Part shown: piece after piece, positions 10,801 through 24,171 of the stretch
Position numbering within the stretch: position 1 is the first letter of the stretch
How the letters are laid out: each line of letters begins with the position of its first letter
Assembly (NCBI GenBank): GCA_023053545.1
Contig: JAKZAN010000006.1
Location: forward strand, 6,577,001 to 6,641,000
Direction: 5' to 3'
DNA: 64,000 bases
DNA from: Lepidurus packardi
Taxonomy: Eukaryota > Arthropoda > Branchiopoda > Notostraca > Triopsidae
Notes under the pieces: generated by a model
Seen by the model: only the letters and a program-made list of their open reading frames with translations
Told to the model about the DNA's origin: nothing
Databases searched by the model: none
Position numbers and translations under genes: made by a program

Positions 10801-13711
10801 AATCAGTTGAATGTTTAGAATACCAGATATAACTTGTCGTGCATGTTATTGCTATACGTAAAACATGGTCAACCGACATATATATTTTTTTACATTTCTT
10901 TCTCCCGTTATTGACAATGTTGCAGGCTCAAGTAATTCGACAGAACCTTCTGGACAATACTTCGTTAAGGTAACAAGGGGTTAGCGTCAAATGCAGCTTA
11001 TTTCTCCATCATGTCGTACTCACCAGAACACGAACAAGAACTTTCGGATGTGGCATCATTTTCTGCATGTTAGATCTTCCGTCGTAGAACAGAGAGAAAG
11101 TAAGTCACCCAAGGCAAGAAGAAATGGTGGCGCGAGATAAGTTAAAAGGCGGAAAGAGATTCCATTTCTTTGGTTTCTTTGCTAGCTATATCTTTGGCCT
11201 GGCTCCCCCTTTTAGGAAGTGTCTCCTGTAGTATGCTTCATTAATCGAGTTATCACCTCCTGATATCCCCGTTTGTATGTGTGGTTGTTCAGCCGCCGGG
11301 ATTGCTTCGCCTCACATTGCTTTACGGTGACGAAATACGGTACAGCCATTTTGACGAGATATACCAGATTCATAAACGGAGCTAAGATGTATAAGATAGA
11401 GCTAGCTCGGAGATAAAATCTGGAAGGAAAAGGCAAACTGTTCGCAACTTGTCCCTAGATTTTATTTGTCCCATGCTTTCTTGTTGTAGTAGCCGCGCTC
11501 AAATATCGGTAAATCTTAAAGATCTACCCCATTCTGTCGGCCGGAAAAGACGCTGTCACGTGTTAGTAACGGATGACATACTGAAGTTCATAGGATACAA
11601 GATTTAACCTCATGGCAGGCCGAGTAATAATGAAATAAAGGAAGATTAATATGCTGGTTGCTGATATTGTATTGCATTTCACGCCTATACGCCTTGGGCA
11701 TATAGGCCTATCCATATCCAGACACAGGACCCCGGTCTGGAAAAAAGGGTTTTAGGAAATGAAAAACATTGACTCACCCAAAAAGAGATTTGTAATGGTT
11801 GCGTGGAACTGACGTCGATGTCATTTAATTAGCAAAACTCTTGTGTGTTTCGGATCATTATGTGGGGCAATCTTTGTCGAGAATATATGAAAGTGTTGAT
11901 ATACCTCTGGCCTTTTTCGTATTCTACACGTGTGGAACTTCTCCAAAGCAGTATAAAATGAAATAGTTTCGGTTTCTTTGGTCATGCCAAGTTTGCGTTT
12001 ACTTCCCTAAATTGGTAGCACTCTGCCGAGTTTTTTAAATTTTTCAGAGTGTTTTCCTTCGTTCGGGACTGCGAAAAACGAGAGTTCAATTGCAGCCACT
12101 TGGGTTTTACGCCTGCCCTCGCTTTCAACCAAAAATGTCAATGCAAGCGAGTGGCAAGCGAGGATTGCGCTTCTAAGTAATACCATAGGCTAACTATTGC
12201 CATTGCGAAAACTTTAAGAGTTATTGTGAAACGGGAAAACAAATAACTATGCTAGAAATTCGTCATATTGACATCACTTCGGCAAACCGTAACGACAATT
12301 TAGTATCACTAAGCAGGCTATAACTTCAGACTTTACCATACTCCTGATATTTCTGAACCTTATACGACTGCGAGTTGCTAAAACCAACTTTCGTGCTGAA
12401 AGGTGTTTTAAAACGAACTTCGCAATCTAGCACCAAGGCTTGAAATTTACTAATATGTAGGAATGCTACAAGTAGATTAATTAGCCACTTTTTTTCGGGG
12501 GTGGGGGGGATGGCCTGATGCAATCATATTGCAGGGTACATTGAAAATTCCTTGGAACATTTTTTGGGTTAAAAATCTGGTTGATGAGAAAGCGTGAGAG
12601 ACAGAGAAGGAGAGAAACAGATTTTCTGTAAATTAATTTTAAGCAAATAAACGTCATTTGCTCTCAGACTTGTGTGCCCCAAGATTTGCGGTCGATAAGG
12701 ATGTGTGTGAGTAACCTTTCAGGTATATTATACGTTACGACGCAAATGAATTTCTTGCCCAAAGGAAAAATTAAAAAAATATGGTGCAGGAGGGCACGTA
12801 GGCCGCTTGTAAAAGCTTTGAACGCAATGTTAAGCCGACATGATTACCTTTACCTGTTGTCTTGTTTGTGTCATTTGTTTCCACAAACCTTCGATGCTTA
12901 GGATGCTGTGTGATGAGAAGCAATCCGGACGGATTTGGGTTTAATGAAAAGCAGATCAGCAAACAAAGACCCTGTGCGCGTGCTGATCCATGAAACCCTG
13001 GCATTACTTGATGTGGACAAACACAGCGAGTACCGCTTTATTTTGTGTATGTCTATATTTTTTATTATTATTTTTACGCTGGCAACCGGTTGCAGGCTTC
13101 ACTTTGTGAAACCGTTGAAGCCGTGGCCCCTTAAAGGGTTCATACACAATTAAGCATAAGGGTAGCCAGATCTTTCTTTGATTCAGCCTTTTTCGATTCG
13201 TTAGCTTAGCCATTCAGGTTTCCTAGATTGGGGGAACAAAAATACTATATTTTTCACTTGGTTAGGATGGAAAAGGTGTTTACGCTATACCGCTCTTTTA
13301 TGCTACCACTGAATAGGAAAAAATTGATGATAAGATAAGTAAAATAAATACTCGCTTGGCGCAGAGTTGGATTCATTTATTGGCAAAACAAGCAACAACG
13401 TGTAGGGTTCACATGACAGAAAGCTCGGGGGATAATTGTCTTCGCGATCCCCGGATGGCAAAAAAAGCTGGAATCTTACATACTGTAAATATTACCAATT
13501 TTTATTTAATGTTGTCTTTTGTATATAATTCTCGGATTTTTCAAAAGCCTGTACAGAACGTAGCACATATTGTACGGGAAGGGTTTTTTTCCTTTTTGTT
13601 TTCTGGATTTGTCAGGCTTATAAGTACAGAACCTTACTGTGTAGTATGTAGGAAAAAGAGCAAGATGGAGGAAGTTATTTTGATATAGCGTAAAATGGTT
13701 TCAGTTAACCG
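7893..13711. other. Long intergenic region without a supported gene
   Basis: I looked in all frames across 5.8 kb and found only short open frames with no recognisable motif, signal peptide or splice-supported continuation. Visible small structures are a perfect 16-bp palindrome at 8440-8455 (GATGGCATATGCCATC) and an imperfect direct repeat, tattcgacacgcattaaata, at about 9279-9335. Part of this may hold 3' sequence or enhancers for the MIP gene. Confidence 0.4.
8440..8455. repeat. Perfect 16-bp palindrome
   Basis: GATGGCATATGCCATC reads the same on both strands. It lies in non-coding sequence and contains an NdeI-like CATATG core. It could be a homodimer binding site or chance. Confidence 0.5.
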
Positions 13712-14445
13712 TTAACCCCACAGTCCTTTCAAGTTGTTCCACCCCGTTTCACGCTTCCGAGTCCAGTCGTGACCTGTAGAGAGCAAGGGGGAGTATAACT
13801 TGAGAGGTCTGGGAATCTTCTTAATTTTTATGAAACCACCTTTGGCCATGTTGGCCAATTCGCGTTTTCCCCACACGCCCCTCAGGTTGGACCATTCTCT
13901 CTTCATATCTTCTTTGTTGTCTGCTGCTCCAGCAGGAATGGAATGGACCATCCAATCGTCCGTGGCTGTCATCGGCAGCGTTCTTTTGCCCCAAACACCT
14001 TGTAATTTGTTCCAGTTGCGTTTACCCCACATGTTTTGCAAACTATGCCATTCGCGTTTGGGAAAAACTGGCATAGTCATGTCATCGGTCAAGCCGTCGT
14101 CGCTGTTTTCTTCAACCAAATTCTCCTCCCCTAAGCTTCGCTTGCCCCACATATTTTGCAATTTGTTCCAATCGCCTCGCTTGCCCCACGCTGGTCCCAA
14201 ATCATTCCAACCGCGCTTGAAAGCCATATTCTGTGAATGTCTCGGTTAAAAACGTAGGCACTAATAATTAAGAAGCGATGCTCCCCAGCGCTTACGTCGT
14301 TATCGTTCACGTAGAGTTCCATAGGTAATTTAGTGTCGGGTTCAACGTTTTCATCCAACGTGTCTTGGGTTTGACCGTGTGAAGTTGCGAGGAAGACCAA
14401 AGTCACACAGAGGTGGACAAGGACCAGACGGATCAAACTCATCAT
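13712..14445 (-). CDS. Mip: Myoinhibitory peptide (allatostatin-B) precursor
   Basis: This precursor encodes W(X6)W-amide neuropeptides, which in arthropods act through the sex-peptide/MIP receptor to inhibit muscle and modulate hormone release. Coding exons are 14296-14445 and 13712-14230 (222 aa). The first carries a signal peptide (MMSLIRLVLVHLCVTLVFLA, cleaved near SHGQ). The second holds six repeats bounded by KR or RKR: GWNDLGPAW-G, GDWNKLQNMW-G, EWHSLQNMW-G, NWNKLQGVW-G, EWSNLRGVW-G and ETGWNNLKGLW-G. Each has two Trp six residues apart and a Gly for C-terminal amidation. The final copy ends Gly-stop, so it needs no downstream cleavage. Acidic spacers separate the groups. An in-frame upstream ATG exists at 14529, but the MM at 14445 starts a cleaner signal peptide. 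Confidence 0.95.
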
Positions 14446-14926
14446 GTTATTCTTTCCAGACCATAAACAACAAAAAAAGGAGAAAAACACGGTAATTTTA
14501 TCTAGCTTGACTTCACTCGACTTTTCCATTTAGCGCTTACGGAGGCAGAAAGGAAAACGTAGTAATGTCGGCATGGCCACGGCCTTTGCATCTATATAAC
14601 CTTTAGTTGTTATTTATAATATTCGATAATGTAAGCACAATTGCATGTCCTAGGTGACGAGGGGGAAAAATACGTAATAGTATGTCAGATTCTTTTGACC
14701 GAATTCCCGCAGCGTTTCTGATGGAGCCGTCCACTTCCCTACATGACATCTCATCAAAGCAATTTTCTCCGAGACATTCTGACTATATAACCGGAGGAAA
14801 ACTTACGGTGGCCAAAACTGAAAGCACTTGATTTCTGGGGCACAGTTTTCAACGTGACATCAATGTGCATGAAAAGAATGGACCTGACACGAGAGTAATT
14901 GCAGTGAAATACGAGTTTTTCTTACC

Positions 14927-15027
14927 TTTGTTTTGCCAAAAGTTGAAATTAAGTGCCTCAAGTTTACTGCTGTAAATCACGAGCGACACACCGACCCAGT
15001 CTAAAGACGGAAGCACAGACTCTGCTT
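14927..15027 (-). other. Probable 5' UTR exon of the MIP gene
   Basis: On the minus strand, sequence downstream of the TATA box runs to a strong donor (AAAG/GTAAG, exon end at about 14927). It would splice to sequence just before the ATG at 14445. The 5' limit is estimated from the TATA position and is approximate. Confidence 0.5.
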
Positions 15028-15050
15028 CGCTCGGTCCATGACAAGTGACC

Positions 15051-15079
15051 TTATATACTTGATCAGGCTGGTGACGTCA
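15051..15079 (-). promoter_or_regulatory. CRE plus TATA core promoter of the MIP gene
   Basis: Read on the minus strand, a full palindromic cAMP-response element TGACGTCA (15072-15079) stands 11 bp upstream of a TATA box GTATATAAGG (15051-15060). About 25-30 bp further on the probable leader exon begins. CRE sites next to TATA boxes are typical of regulated neuropeptide genes, so CREB-type control is inferred. Confidence 0.6.
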
Positions 15080-16625
15080 CGAAAAGCAGGTCACTCGGAA
15101 GAAGAAGCGCAGGTTTGCTGCCATTTCCCGTGATCTCTCCCATTGCTGCGTTTTTCATAATGGAACAAGCGTGGGTGCATTGTAGACACGTAACCTAAGG
15201 GAGTGAAGCAACTCTTATTTAACAGAATGGAGAAATGCAAAAGAGGTACAGAAAGGAAACAAAATCTACTAACGGCTTCTGGCTCAGGAGCGCTGGAGGA
15301 TGTGACACTGGAAAGTTTCAGCTAAAACTATACGCTTTTCTCCCCTTCGTGGTTATAAGTATTCCAGACAGGTACTTGCATAAGAACAGTGCAAGAGAGA
15401 AAAAAATGAGTTTAATTTGTCGCATCGTTTTCTAAAACAAAAGACAAGAAAAAATTCACGCAAACAACAACAAAATTCTTCATTCTTATCTACCTGAAAT
15501 CGATTACTATTCTTGGAACAGAAAAACTTCGAAGAATTAAAAATGAAGTGCGTCAAGGTTCTCTACATAACTTGCATAACGTTTACATACTTTCTTATCA
15601 ATTAGGAAAGTTTTTCGGAAAAGTAGAGGTGGGCTTGTCCCTCCGTCAAATGGGATTAATTAGGAGTTAAGGACGTTCCCTTAATTGAGGCGCTGATCTG
15701 TCTGGCACCAAAGAGCTTGGTCATAAAACCGTACGATAAGTGCATGACATCTAAGTTTATGGCAGTTTTTATGACAATAAGTTTGAAGAGAACAGTGTTA
15801 TGGATAGTGGGTACCTGGCAACCACACGAATTTAGCTCTAATTAAAATGGCTCAAAAGAGTCGAGAATTGTGCAGTACAAGTGTTATGCAATACTATACC
15901 TGTACAAGTTTTCTTACTCACTTCCGTCGAGAGGAAATTGAACCGAGATTTCGGTATACCCATAAAGCGAAGAAAATATTGGACTTTATTTGGTGCGAAT
16001 ACAAGATATTCGGCTGGCAGCATTTCTTGTTTACAAGCTTTCCCTACTCCAAGTTCCCTATGCTATTAAGGTTTTAACTGAAGATCCAAACAGACCAAGG
16101 GTTCTTGCCATGCTATTCGCTTTTCTGGGATTATAAGTTCAAGGCGTAACCAAACTTGTGATTTGGTTAGTCGTGCAGACTAGTAAACTAAGTCGCTGCC
16201 TTTGATTTCCGTCGGCGCCTAAACTTCAGCTCTTCTTCGCTCTTATTAAGACAGGGAAAGCCCATATCTCATTTTACCGTCATTTACGTGCCAAATACAT
16301 TGACGGACTGTACATAGGAAGACGTGAAAACATCACGCTCCGTCGGAAACCGCATTTTAAAGTAAAAGTACAGCTTTTTAATCCTAAATCTCATGTATTT
16401 TCAGTATTCTATCAAAAAGTGTTGTTGCGATCGAAAAATTGTAGCAGGGTTTAAACATGACAATAAAAAACAATCAATATTTAAACCGGACGGACCAATA
16501 CAAGGCTCAAGAGTTAGTCATGTTTTGCACATAGGAATGTTAACCGCCATCGAAAAAAAAATATAAGTATAAAAATGCCGTAGGTTGTCCAACTCTGATT
16601 TAAAAAGGAAACTGTCATGGGTAAC
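15080..16625. other. Intergenic, no supported gene
   Basis: This lies between the MIP promoter and the 3' end of M6. Open frames are short and unrecognisable. It probably holds upstream regulatory sequence for MIP and the M6 3' UTR. Confidence 0.4.
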
Positions 16626-17665
16626 TTAAAATCTATCCAATCTATCTTTGCCCAAAGCGGACATATCCGAATCTTGCAAATACTGCATTTCCTGCAAATC
16701 CGAAATTTTTTCTTGGTCCCGGATATAAGCGTAGTTGGAAGCCAAACACATCAAGTAATGGACAAGGCTGAGTGACACGAGAAAAGCAGCTAATGTTGAA
16801 AGTATGTACATCACTTCAGCATTCTCCACATAGTCCTTGCAGAAGAGCTTGATTTCTTCAGGTCCACAAACCTGCATGTCTTCCACTTTCGTTCCGTTAG
16901 GAAAAAGCCAGTCTAAAATAACACAGAATAGTATTATATACTTTATGCGTAAGACGAACTTCAGAATCCTTGTATCTGTTTTAAAGGAATAAAACTACTA
17001 CTTACCAAATTGAACAAAGTCAATACAGGGTCGGTCTGGTCGTTGCTGTTTGTTGGCGCATAGCCCCCAGAAGAAACTGAAAACTATGGTAATGCATACT
17101 AAAAGGGCAAGAATCGTTGTCCATACATAGTAAAGGATATAGCATAGCCCCAAGAACTACAGAAATAGCCCTCGTTAAACATCAGTTTGGACCTGAATAA
17201 TATGTATGATATTTACAATTGCACACGAAAGTCTCCCACCCGCACGCGCTTTCCAAGCTCTGTAAACTGAATGTCGCGTCGAGCCAGTTGCGAGACATCC
17301 TACAATTAGGATAATGAAGGCCAAAAGAGCCAATATGCCACCAAAAATCAAGGCTAGCATCTGTAGTAAAGTAACCCTATGAAAGTTATTTGAACAGTTA
17401 TTTGTTAGCTGTTACGGTTTTCTGAAAGCCTACCATTTAACTTGAATGTGGAAAACGTCATCTAAAATCAGCGATGTCAAAGAGGCTGCTCTGTAAAAAG
17501 TACCACAAAAGACTCCCACTCCGACCAAACACAATACGGTGGCAATAAAAGTGGCATAGGGTATTTTTCCAAGGCAATCTCTAAACGAGTCTATGATGTA
17601 GAAACACATATTTCTTTTTAAAAATCTGTTTTAACACTGGATTTAATAAACAAGGATTTACTCAT
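16626..17665 (-). CDS. M6: Neuronal membrane glycoprotein M6 / proteolipid family
   Basis: M6/PLP proteins are tetraspan membrane proteins of neurons and glia that act in membrane shape and trafficking. Coding exons on the minus strand are 17662-17665 (ATG plus one base), 17434-17590, 17217-17376, 17006-17156 and 16626-16912, giving 252 aa. Features are SFRDCLGKIPYATF near the N-terminus, TM1 (IATVLCLVGVGVFCGTFY), TM2 ending in the signature VGCLATGSTRH, then YRAWKARAGGRLSCA, TM3 ending FFWGLCANKQ, an extracellular loop with Cys pairs (RPCIDF, VCGPEE, LFCKDY), TM4 and a tail (NYAYIRDQEKISDLQEMQY). The order and motifs match the family throughout. Only four coding bases lie in the first coding exon, so alternative first exons giving other N-termini are possible. 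Confidence 0.93.
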
Positions 17666-18360
17666 GGTGATCGGAAGACGGAACGTCCCAAGTTTCTGGG
17701 CGTGGTGGTAATGAGACCTAAAAACACAAGAAGAATTAGTACAATTCTTTTAATACATTTTTAGTTGATTTTTTAAGAAATGTACTAGGAATTGACGATT
17801 AATCTACCCAAAAACAGCGTCATGCGAAACTCACTCTAAATCCAAAACAAAGTCTTTGATTTCAGGCTTCGGGCGACTGGTGGCCGTGGCAACAAAAGGG
17901 TCAATCACATTTACGCTTTACGGTCCAGGATACAGGACCTTAACTATCGCAAAGCCAACATAATGTTAATCGATAAAACCGGGTTTAAACAAAACTGCGG
18001 TAAAACAGAGTAGCTCTCGTATCCGGGAGAAAGTGAGACTTTGATCGTGGCGCAATTTTTTTTTATTGAAATAAAAAGTTCTATAGGTTAATTGGAAGGT
18101 AATATACAGTAAAAACGACAACTTGCGTGCTTACAATATACAGTCAAAGACATACATGGATCAACTTGGTGGTATAATAAACTTCGGAAAGCAAACATTG
18201 TTCGAAACGAAACGATTGTTGAATCGAAACAAACGCGAATGGATAGATAATGGAGCTGCAAAACGGGTGATTAGCTCAATTTTTAACCAAGCTGCCATTA
18301 AACTAGCCGCCACCTGGAAAACGCATCCAGGAAAGACGGTCTTGTGTGTTTTCTGACAAA
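17666..18360. other. M6 5' region and gap to the next gene
   Basis: The sequence just right of 17665 continues as M6 leader (an acceptor AG lies near 17719). The rest shows no supported gene. An open frame at 18123-18356 on the plus strand has no family features and lies over the 3' flank of the minus-strand neighbour. Confidence 0.35.
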
Positions 18361-19301
18361 CTAGCGTTGGCTGCTAAGCTGCTGCAGCATCAAGGCTTCG
18401 CGCTCCAATTTAAGTACTGATACCTCCCTCCGTGATTCAGCTAGCTGATGCCTCAAACTCTCAATTTCCAACAATGCCTTCGATAAAGCTACCGTTAGGC
18501 TGTCATTGCTCTGATCCGGGACTGTCGATGTCACTTTATCTGAAACAGTCGAAGTAACCAGTTCCAAAGATGCCATTTCACGGTCCAACTTGCTAACGGA
18601 GTCGCAGTCCTGCGTGTCTTCATCGTCAGCTTCCAGATCTGATGGGCTACTAAATATGCGTTACAATTTTTCACAAATTTTAACATTCGAACAAACCTCT
18701 CGGTTCGCCTACTCTGAAAAGGCCTTCCTTCTGGCTTGCCATTCTATATAAACGATGCACATTAGATTTGAAAGACATAAGTCATAAGGACATAAGACAT
18801 AAAGACTCACGTCTGGAAAAGGTGACTCATTGGCTACAGTATTGCGACGCGTTTCTTCTCGTCCGGGAGAAAAATCTCCTTCATCTTCAGCAGTACTGCC
18901 ACCCGTTGACTATATTGACAAAATTTTACACGCGTGCCATTAATAATTGTGGAAAAATCGTACTAATACCTCCGTGGATTGCAAATGTACAACACCCGTA
19001 CTTCGACGCTTTTCTCGCAACTTGCGGCGATCTCTGGGTGCTGCCTTGCCTTTGCTTCTGTCAAGTCTGCCGATTCTCCCACGATCTTTATTGTCTCTGT
19101 CATCTACTGTGTGTTCTTCATATCCAGTTACTACAGCAAAAGTTGTTAAAATTCAAAGTTAGCATTCGTAGTGATAAAGGTACCTAATCGAGCAGCGTGT
19201 TGGGGCGGATTCCGTGCCCTGGCTATCCGAATTCTTGACCTTCGACACGACAACATAAAATCAGTCTCCACATCCTCCTGACTCACAGAGCTAGATGCCA
19301 T
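18361..19301 (-). CDS. Short protein resembling only the MYPT/PPP1R12 C-terminal region
   Basis: Five exons (19184-19301, 18970-19130, 18811-18909, 18697-18743, 18361-18649) join in frame to 237 aa starting MASSSVSQEDVE. The centre contains RKLREKRRSTGVVHL, which matches the inhibitory phosphorylation site of myosin phosphatase target subunits (REKRRSTGV, the Thr696 region of MYPT1 phosphorylated by ROCK). It is followed by Ser/Thr- and acid-rich linker and a C-terminal coiled coil (ALLEIESLRHQLAESRREV) as in MYPT. The ankyrin repeats and RVxF PP1-docking motif are absent, and AIFM3 starts on the other strand at 19704. An upstream in-frame TAA supports the ATG at 19301, although an acceptor-like AG lies between them. 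It could be a PP1 inhibitor-like protein, an isoform of a longer gene, or a remnant. Confidence 0.65.
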
Positions 19302-19703
19302 GGCGAAAAAGATTGTGAAGGTTTCTTAGCTAAATACACCGAAACAGAGCTTTACATTGTATCCGTCCCGATACCAATTTTGAACTATGACCAAAAGCTG
19401 CGTCTAGAAGCTTAGAAATTCTCGAAGTTCCGGAATGGTAAAAAGGATACGTCCGGATGAAACGACAACAAAACACGATTACGCGGAAAGTATCACGATA
19501 CCTAAGGTTTTACTAGTTCCGATCATCGATTCTTGATGCTGGTCTCTTGGATTCCGATTCGGCTGGAGCAGCGACTGGGGGTTCCATGAGTTGCGAGCAT
19601 ATTGTAATACGGACCCGCAAAAGTAGGGTAGGGAAGTTTCCATCTCCCTTCTCCAATTAATTAGCACTGTGTTTTGGAAGAAGTTTAACCTGATTTATCT
19701 CAA
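19302..19703. promoter_or_regulatory. Divergent upstream region of the MYPT-tail gene and AIFM3
   Basis: This 402-bp gap separates divergent start codons. No clear TATA box or coding exon was seen. Confidence 0.3.
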
Positions 19704-21905
<2,202 letters not shown>

Positions 21906-22279
21906 CTGGATTTCATTTTGCTGTAGTATCATATTCTTATGACCGGTGCACTACTTCTTAAAATTTGCCAAAGCAAAAAGACTTGTTAGCGTCTGATTGT
22001 CTTTCACGGGCCGCTATTTACTGCTTCCCAGTTATATTTCTCTTAGTGATCTGGGTAAACACAAGTGAAGTATTATTCTTAAAGCATTCCTATAACTACC
22101 GCACTCAGGTTTCTACTTCAGTGTTTGTGTAGGAAAGATAACCCACAAGTGCTGTTGTGTGTTTGTGTCGTGCTCCAACCATTATGCTTCATATCTTAGA
22201 TATTCAGGCTATCATGTAATGTGAAAAGAGACATTTATTACTGGAGCTAGATTTACAAATGATTTCTACAATAGACGCA

Positions 22280-22756
22280 TCAATCCCAGGCATTAGTACA
22301 GTTTAAGCCAGCTAGTCTGTCTTCCAATCTCACGTGGGGCTTCGTAATCTTCTTCAACTTTTCCAATTTTAGCCTGTCCATCCTCTCAACTTTTTTCCCC
22401 ATTGCTTGACTGAAGCCGAATGTTTCATCCTGAGAATACACAAATAAGAGTAAACATGCATATCCTAACCAAGTACAATAATTGATTTACCCTCGTCAAA
22501 TAAGGATATCTCAGGTAAAATATATTCCGCTCCTCGGTCTGAACTCGTTTGGACAGCCTTTGGGTGGTTTCTGCTTTAGGATTTGGGATCATACGATGTT
22601 TTCTAAAGAATTATTAAATCATAATATAAAATAATTGTAATATATATATTATTAAATCATGTATATTACTAAATTCCTTCTAACATCTTACCCCGTCCAA
22701 ATGTATCCATTAGGTAAGGATTTCGACCAGCCAAGAATCACTTGTGCAAGTTTCAT
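22280..22756 (-). CDS. MRPL57: Mitochondrial ribosomal protein mL63 (MRPL57)
   Basis: This is a small protein of the mitochondrial large ribosomal subunit. Exons on the minus strand are 22692-22756, 22491-22602 and 22280-22429, giving 108 aa (human about 102). It starts MKLAQVILGW. The GYIWTGKHRMIP block matches the family's WIGKHRRPR region, NIFYLRYPYLTR matches the HYWLSMPYMTR block, and the C-terminus KPHVRLEDRLAGLN with a final W near the end matches FPPHRFIADQLDHLN. The basic, helical composition fits a ribosomal protein. The first intron contains an AT-rich run near 22620-22680. Confidence 0.8.
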
Positions 22757-23280
22757 TTTCCTAGTAAAGTAAATTAGCACAAGTTACTAACACGTTGTGC
22801 ATCAATAACACGCCCAACACACATGGGCACGCCTTGTTCACAGTTGTTCGTAAGCTAGCTAGGATTACCAGATTCGGGTAGAACGTCAAATGTTCGAAAG
22901 AGGAATCACGCGGACAAAACGTGCAAGTCATTAGTCAAATTTGCATGATATGAAAGACTAAATAACGCGTTTCTGGCCGGGAAAGTGCAGTTTGCTCAGA
23001 CGTGGGCAACCCCTCTTTCTTGCCGGGAGAACGCGATATAGATTTCACATATGTTTTTTGCTAGGAGAGTGGAATAAAGAATGACAAAATATAAATGTTA
23101 AAAATGCTTGTATTTCTACAATATTCTTTTACAATATTTTACAATACAATATTTGATTTACATAAAGGTATACTAATATTTAACTGTAAAACCATTCCAT
23201 CTTGCCTGCAGTTGCCTACCTTCCAGGGAATGCACCCTGCGGGCAAATAAGGCATCGTAGGTTCTTGTATGATATTATTA

Positions 23281-23307
23281 GCTGTGCCAGTCTATGACTG
23301 GGACAGC
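23281..23307. repeat. Stem-loop, partly repeated 270 bp downstream
   Basis: GCTGT-G-CCAGTC-TAT-GACTGG-G-ACAGC folds into an 11-bp stem with one G/G mismatch and a three-base loop. The left arm and loop recur near 23549-23569 with one change, but the right arm is lost there. It may belong to the Helitron 5' terminal region. Confidence 0.6.
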
Positions 23308-23576
23308 TTATAGTATCGTACCGACTTTAGTCCGTGCTTGGGAGGGTGGGATGGTGAGCCTAGCTCTGTTCTCGCCATAAGGGGCTATAGAATTTTGGGG
23401 TGGTACCTGGGGGAGGGAGATAAGCGAATTTTACCGCCGGGCAAGAGAAGTAGCTCGGCGAAATCTGTCAGAAGAAAACTGGCCCACAACACTCGCTAGT
23501 TTATCTCGTCTACGTGGTGATCAAGATTCGTTGGGTATACGTTGTTAGCTGTGGCAGTCTATGACTGGTTTTTTAA

Positions 23577-24160
23577 ATTGTTACATTTACGGTATTTCAT
23601 GTGCGAATTGCAATAATTGGAATTGTAGGAAGGAAGCGACTATTATAATATTGCATACATACATCGTTGGATTGTAAGTACGTGTTTCTTGATATTTTGT
23701 GTAGAGCATTCATAACGTAGTTTACTTAATGTTGCTGTTTGTATTTTCAGTTTCGTCGTTTTCTTTTCAGAGCCTACGTCTAGTTGCACGTTTTGAAGGT
23801 ATAGTTATTTGTATTTCTTGTTAAATTTTGCTATTAGTTGCACGAAACGATATAATTTCATTGTTACGTTTACGGTACTATTTCATGTCCGAATTGCAAT
23901 ACTTGGAATTGTAGGAAGGAAGCGACTATTATTATAATATTGCATACATACATCGTTGGATTGCAAGTACGTGTTTTTTGATATTTTGTGTAGAGCATTC
24001 ATAACGTAGTTTACTTAGGTTTTTCTAGCTGTTGCTGTTTGTATTTTCAGTTTCGTCGTTTTCTTTTCAGAGCCTACGTCTAGTTGCACGTTTGGAAGGT
24101 ATAGTTATTTGTATTTCTGGTTACATTTTGCTATTAGTTGCACGTTTCATTGGTAACTCT
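23577..24160 (+). repeat. Two tandem copies of a roughly 290-bp promoter-proximal unit
   Basis: The block containing ggaattgtaggaaggaagcg, tgcatacatacatcgttgga, tattttgtgtagagcattca and agcctacgtctagttgcacg occurs at about 23577-23865 and again at about 23866-24160 with few differences. The second copy ends about 10 bp before the Helitron ORF start at 24172. Reiterated promoter units upstream of a transposase gene suggest leader or promoter duplication. Confidence 0.75.
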
Positions 24161-24171
24161 AACATTTAAAT

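Larger units (their letters stand above)
22757..24171. other. MRPL57 upstream flank and Helitron 5' non-coding region
   Basis: No protein gene is supported here. About 22757-23100 is the upstream flank of MRPL57. From about 23200 the sequence has a stem-loop at 23281-23307, a truncated copy of it near 23549, and two tandem copies of a roughly 290-bp unit ending just before the large Helitron ORF. Confidence 0.5.

Noticed and set aside
14446..14529. An in-frame upstream ATG that would lengthen the MIP precursor by 28 residues
   Set aside because: The MM at 14445 begins a standard signal peptide, and the longer N-terminus would bury it behind a charged segment. Leader splicing probably removes the upstream ATG.
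18123..18356. 77-codon plus-strand open frame
   Set aside because: It has no family motif, no signal peptide and no splice support, and it lies in the 3' flank of the minus-strand gene.
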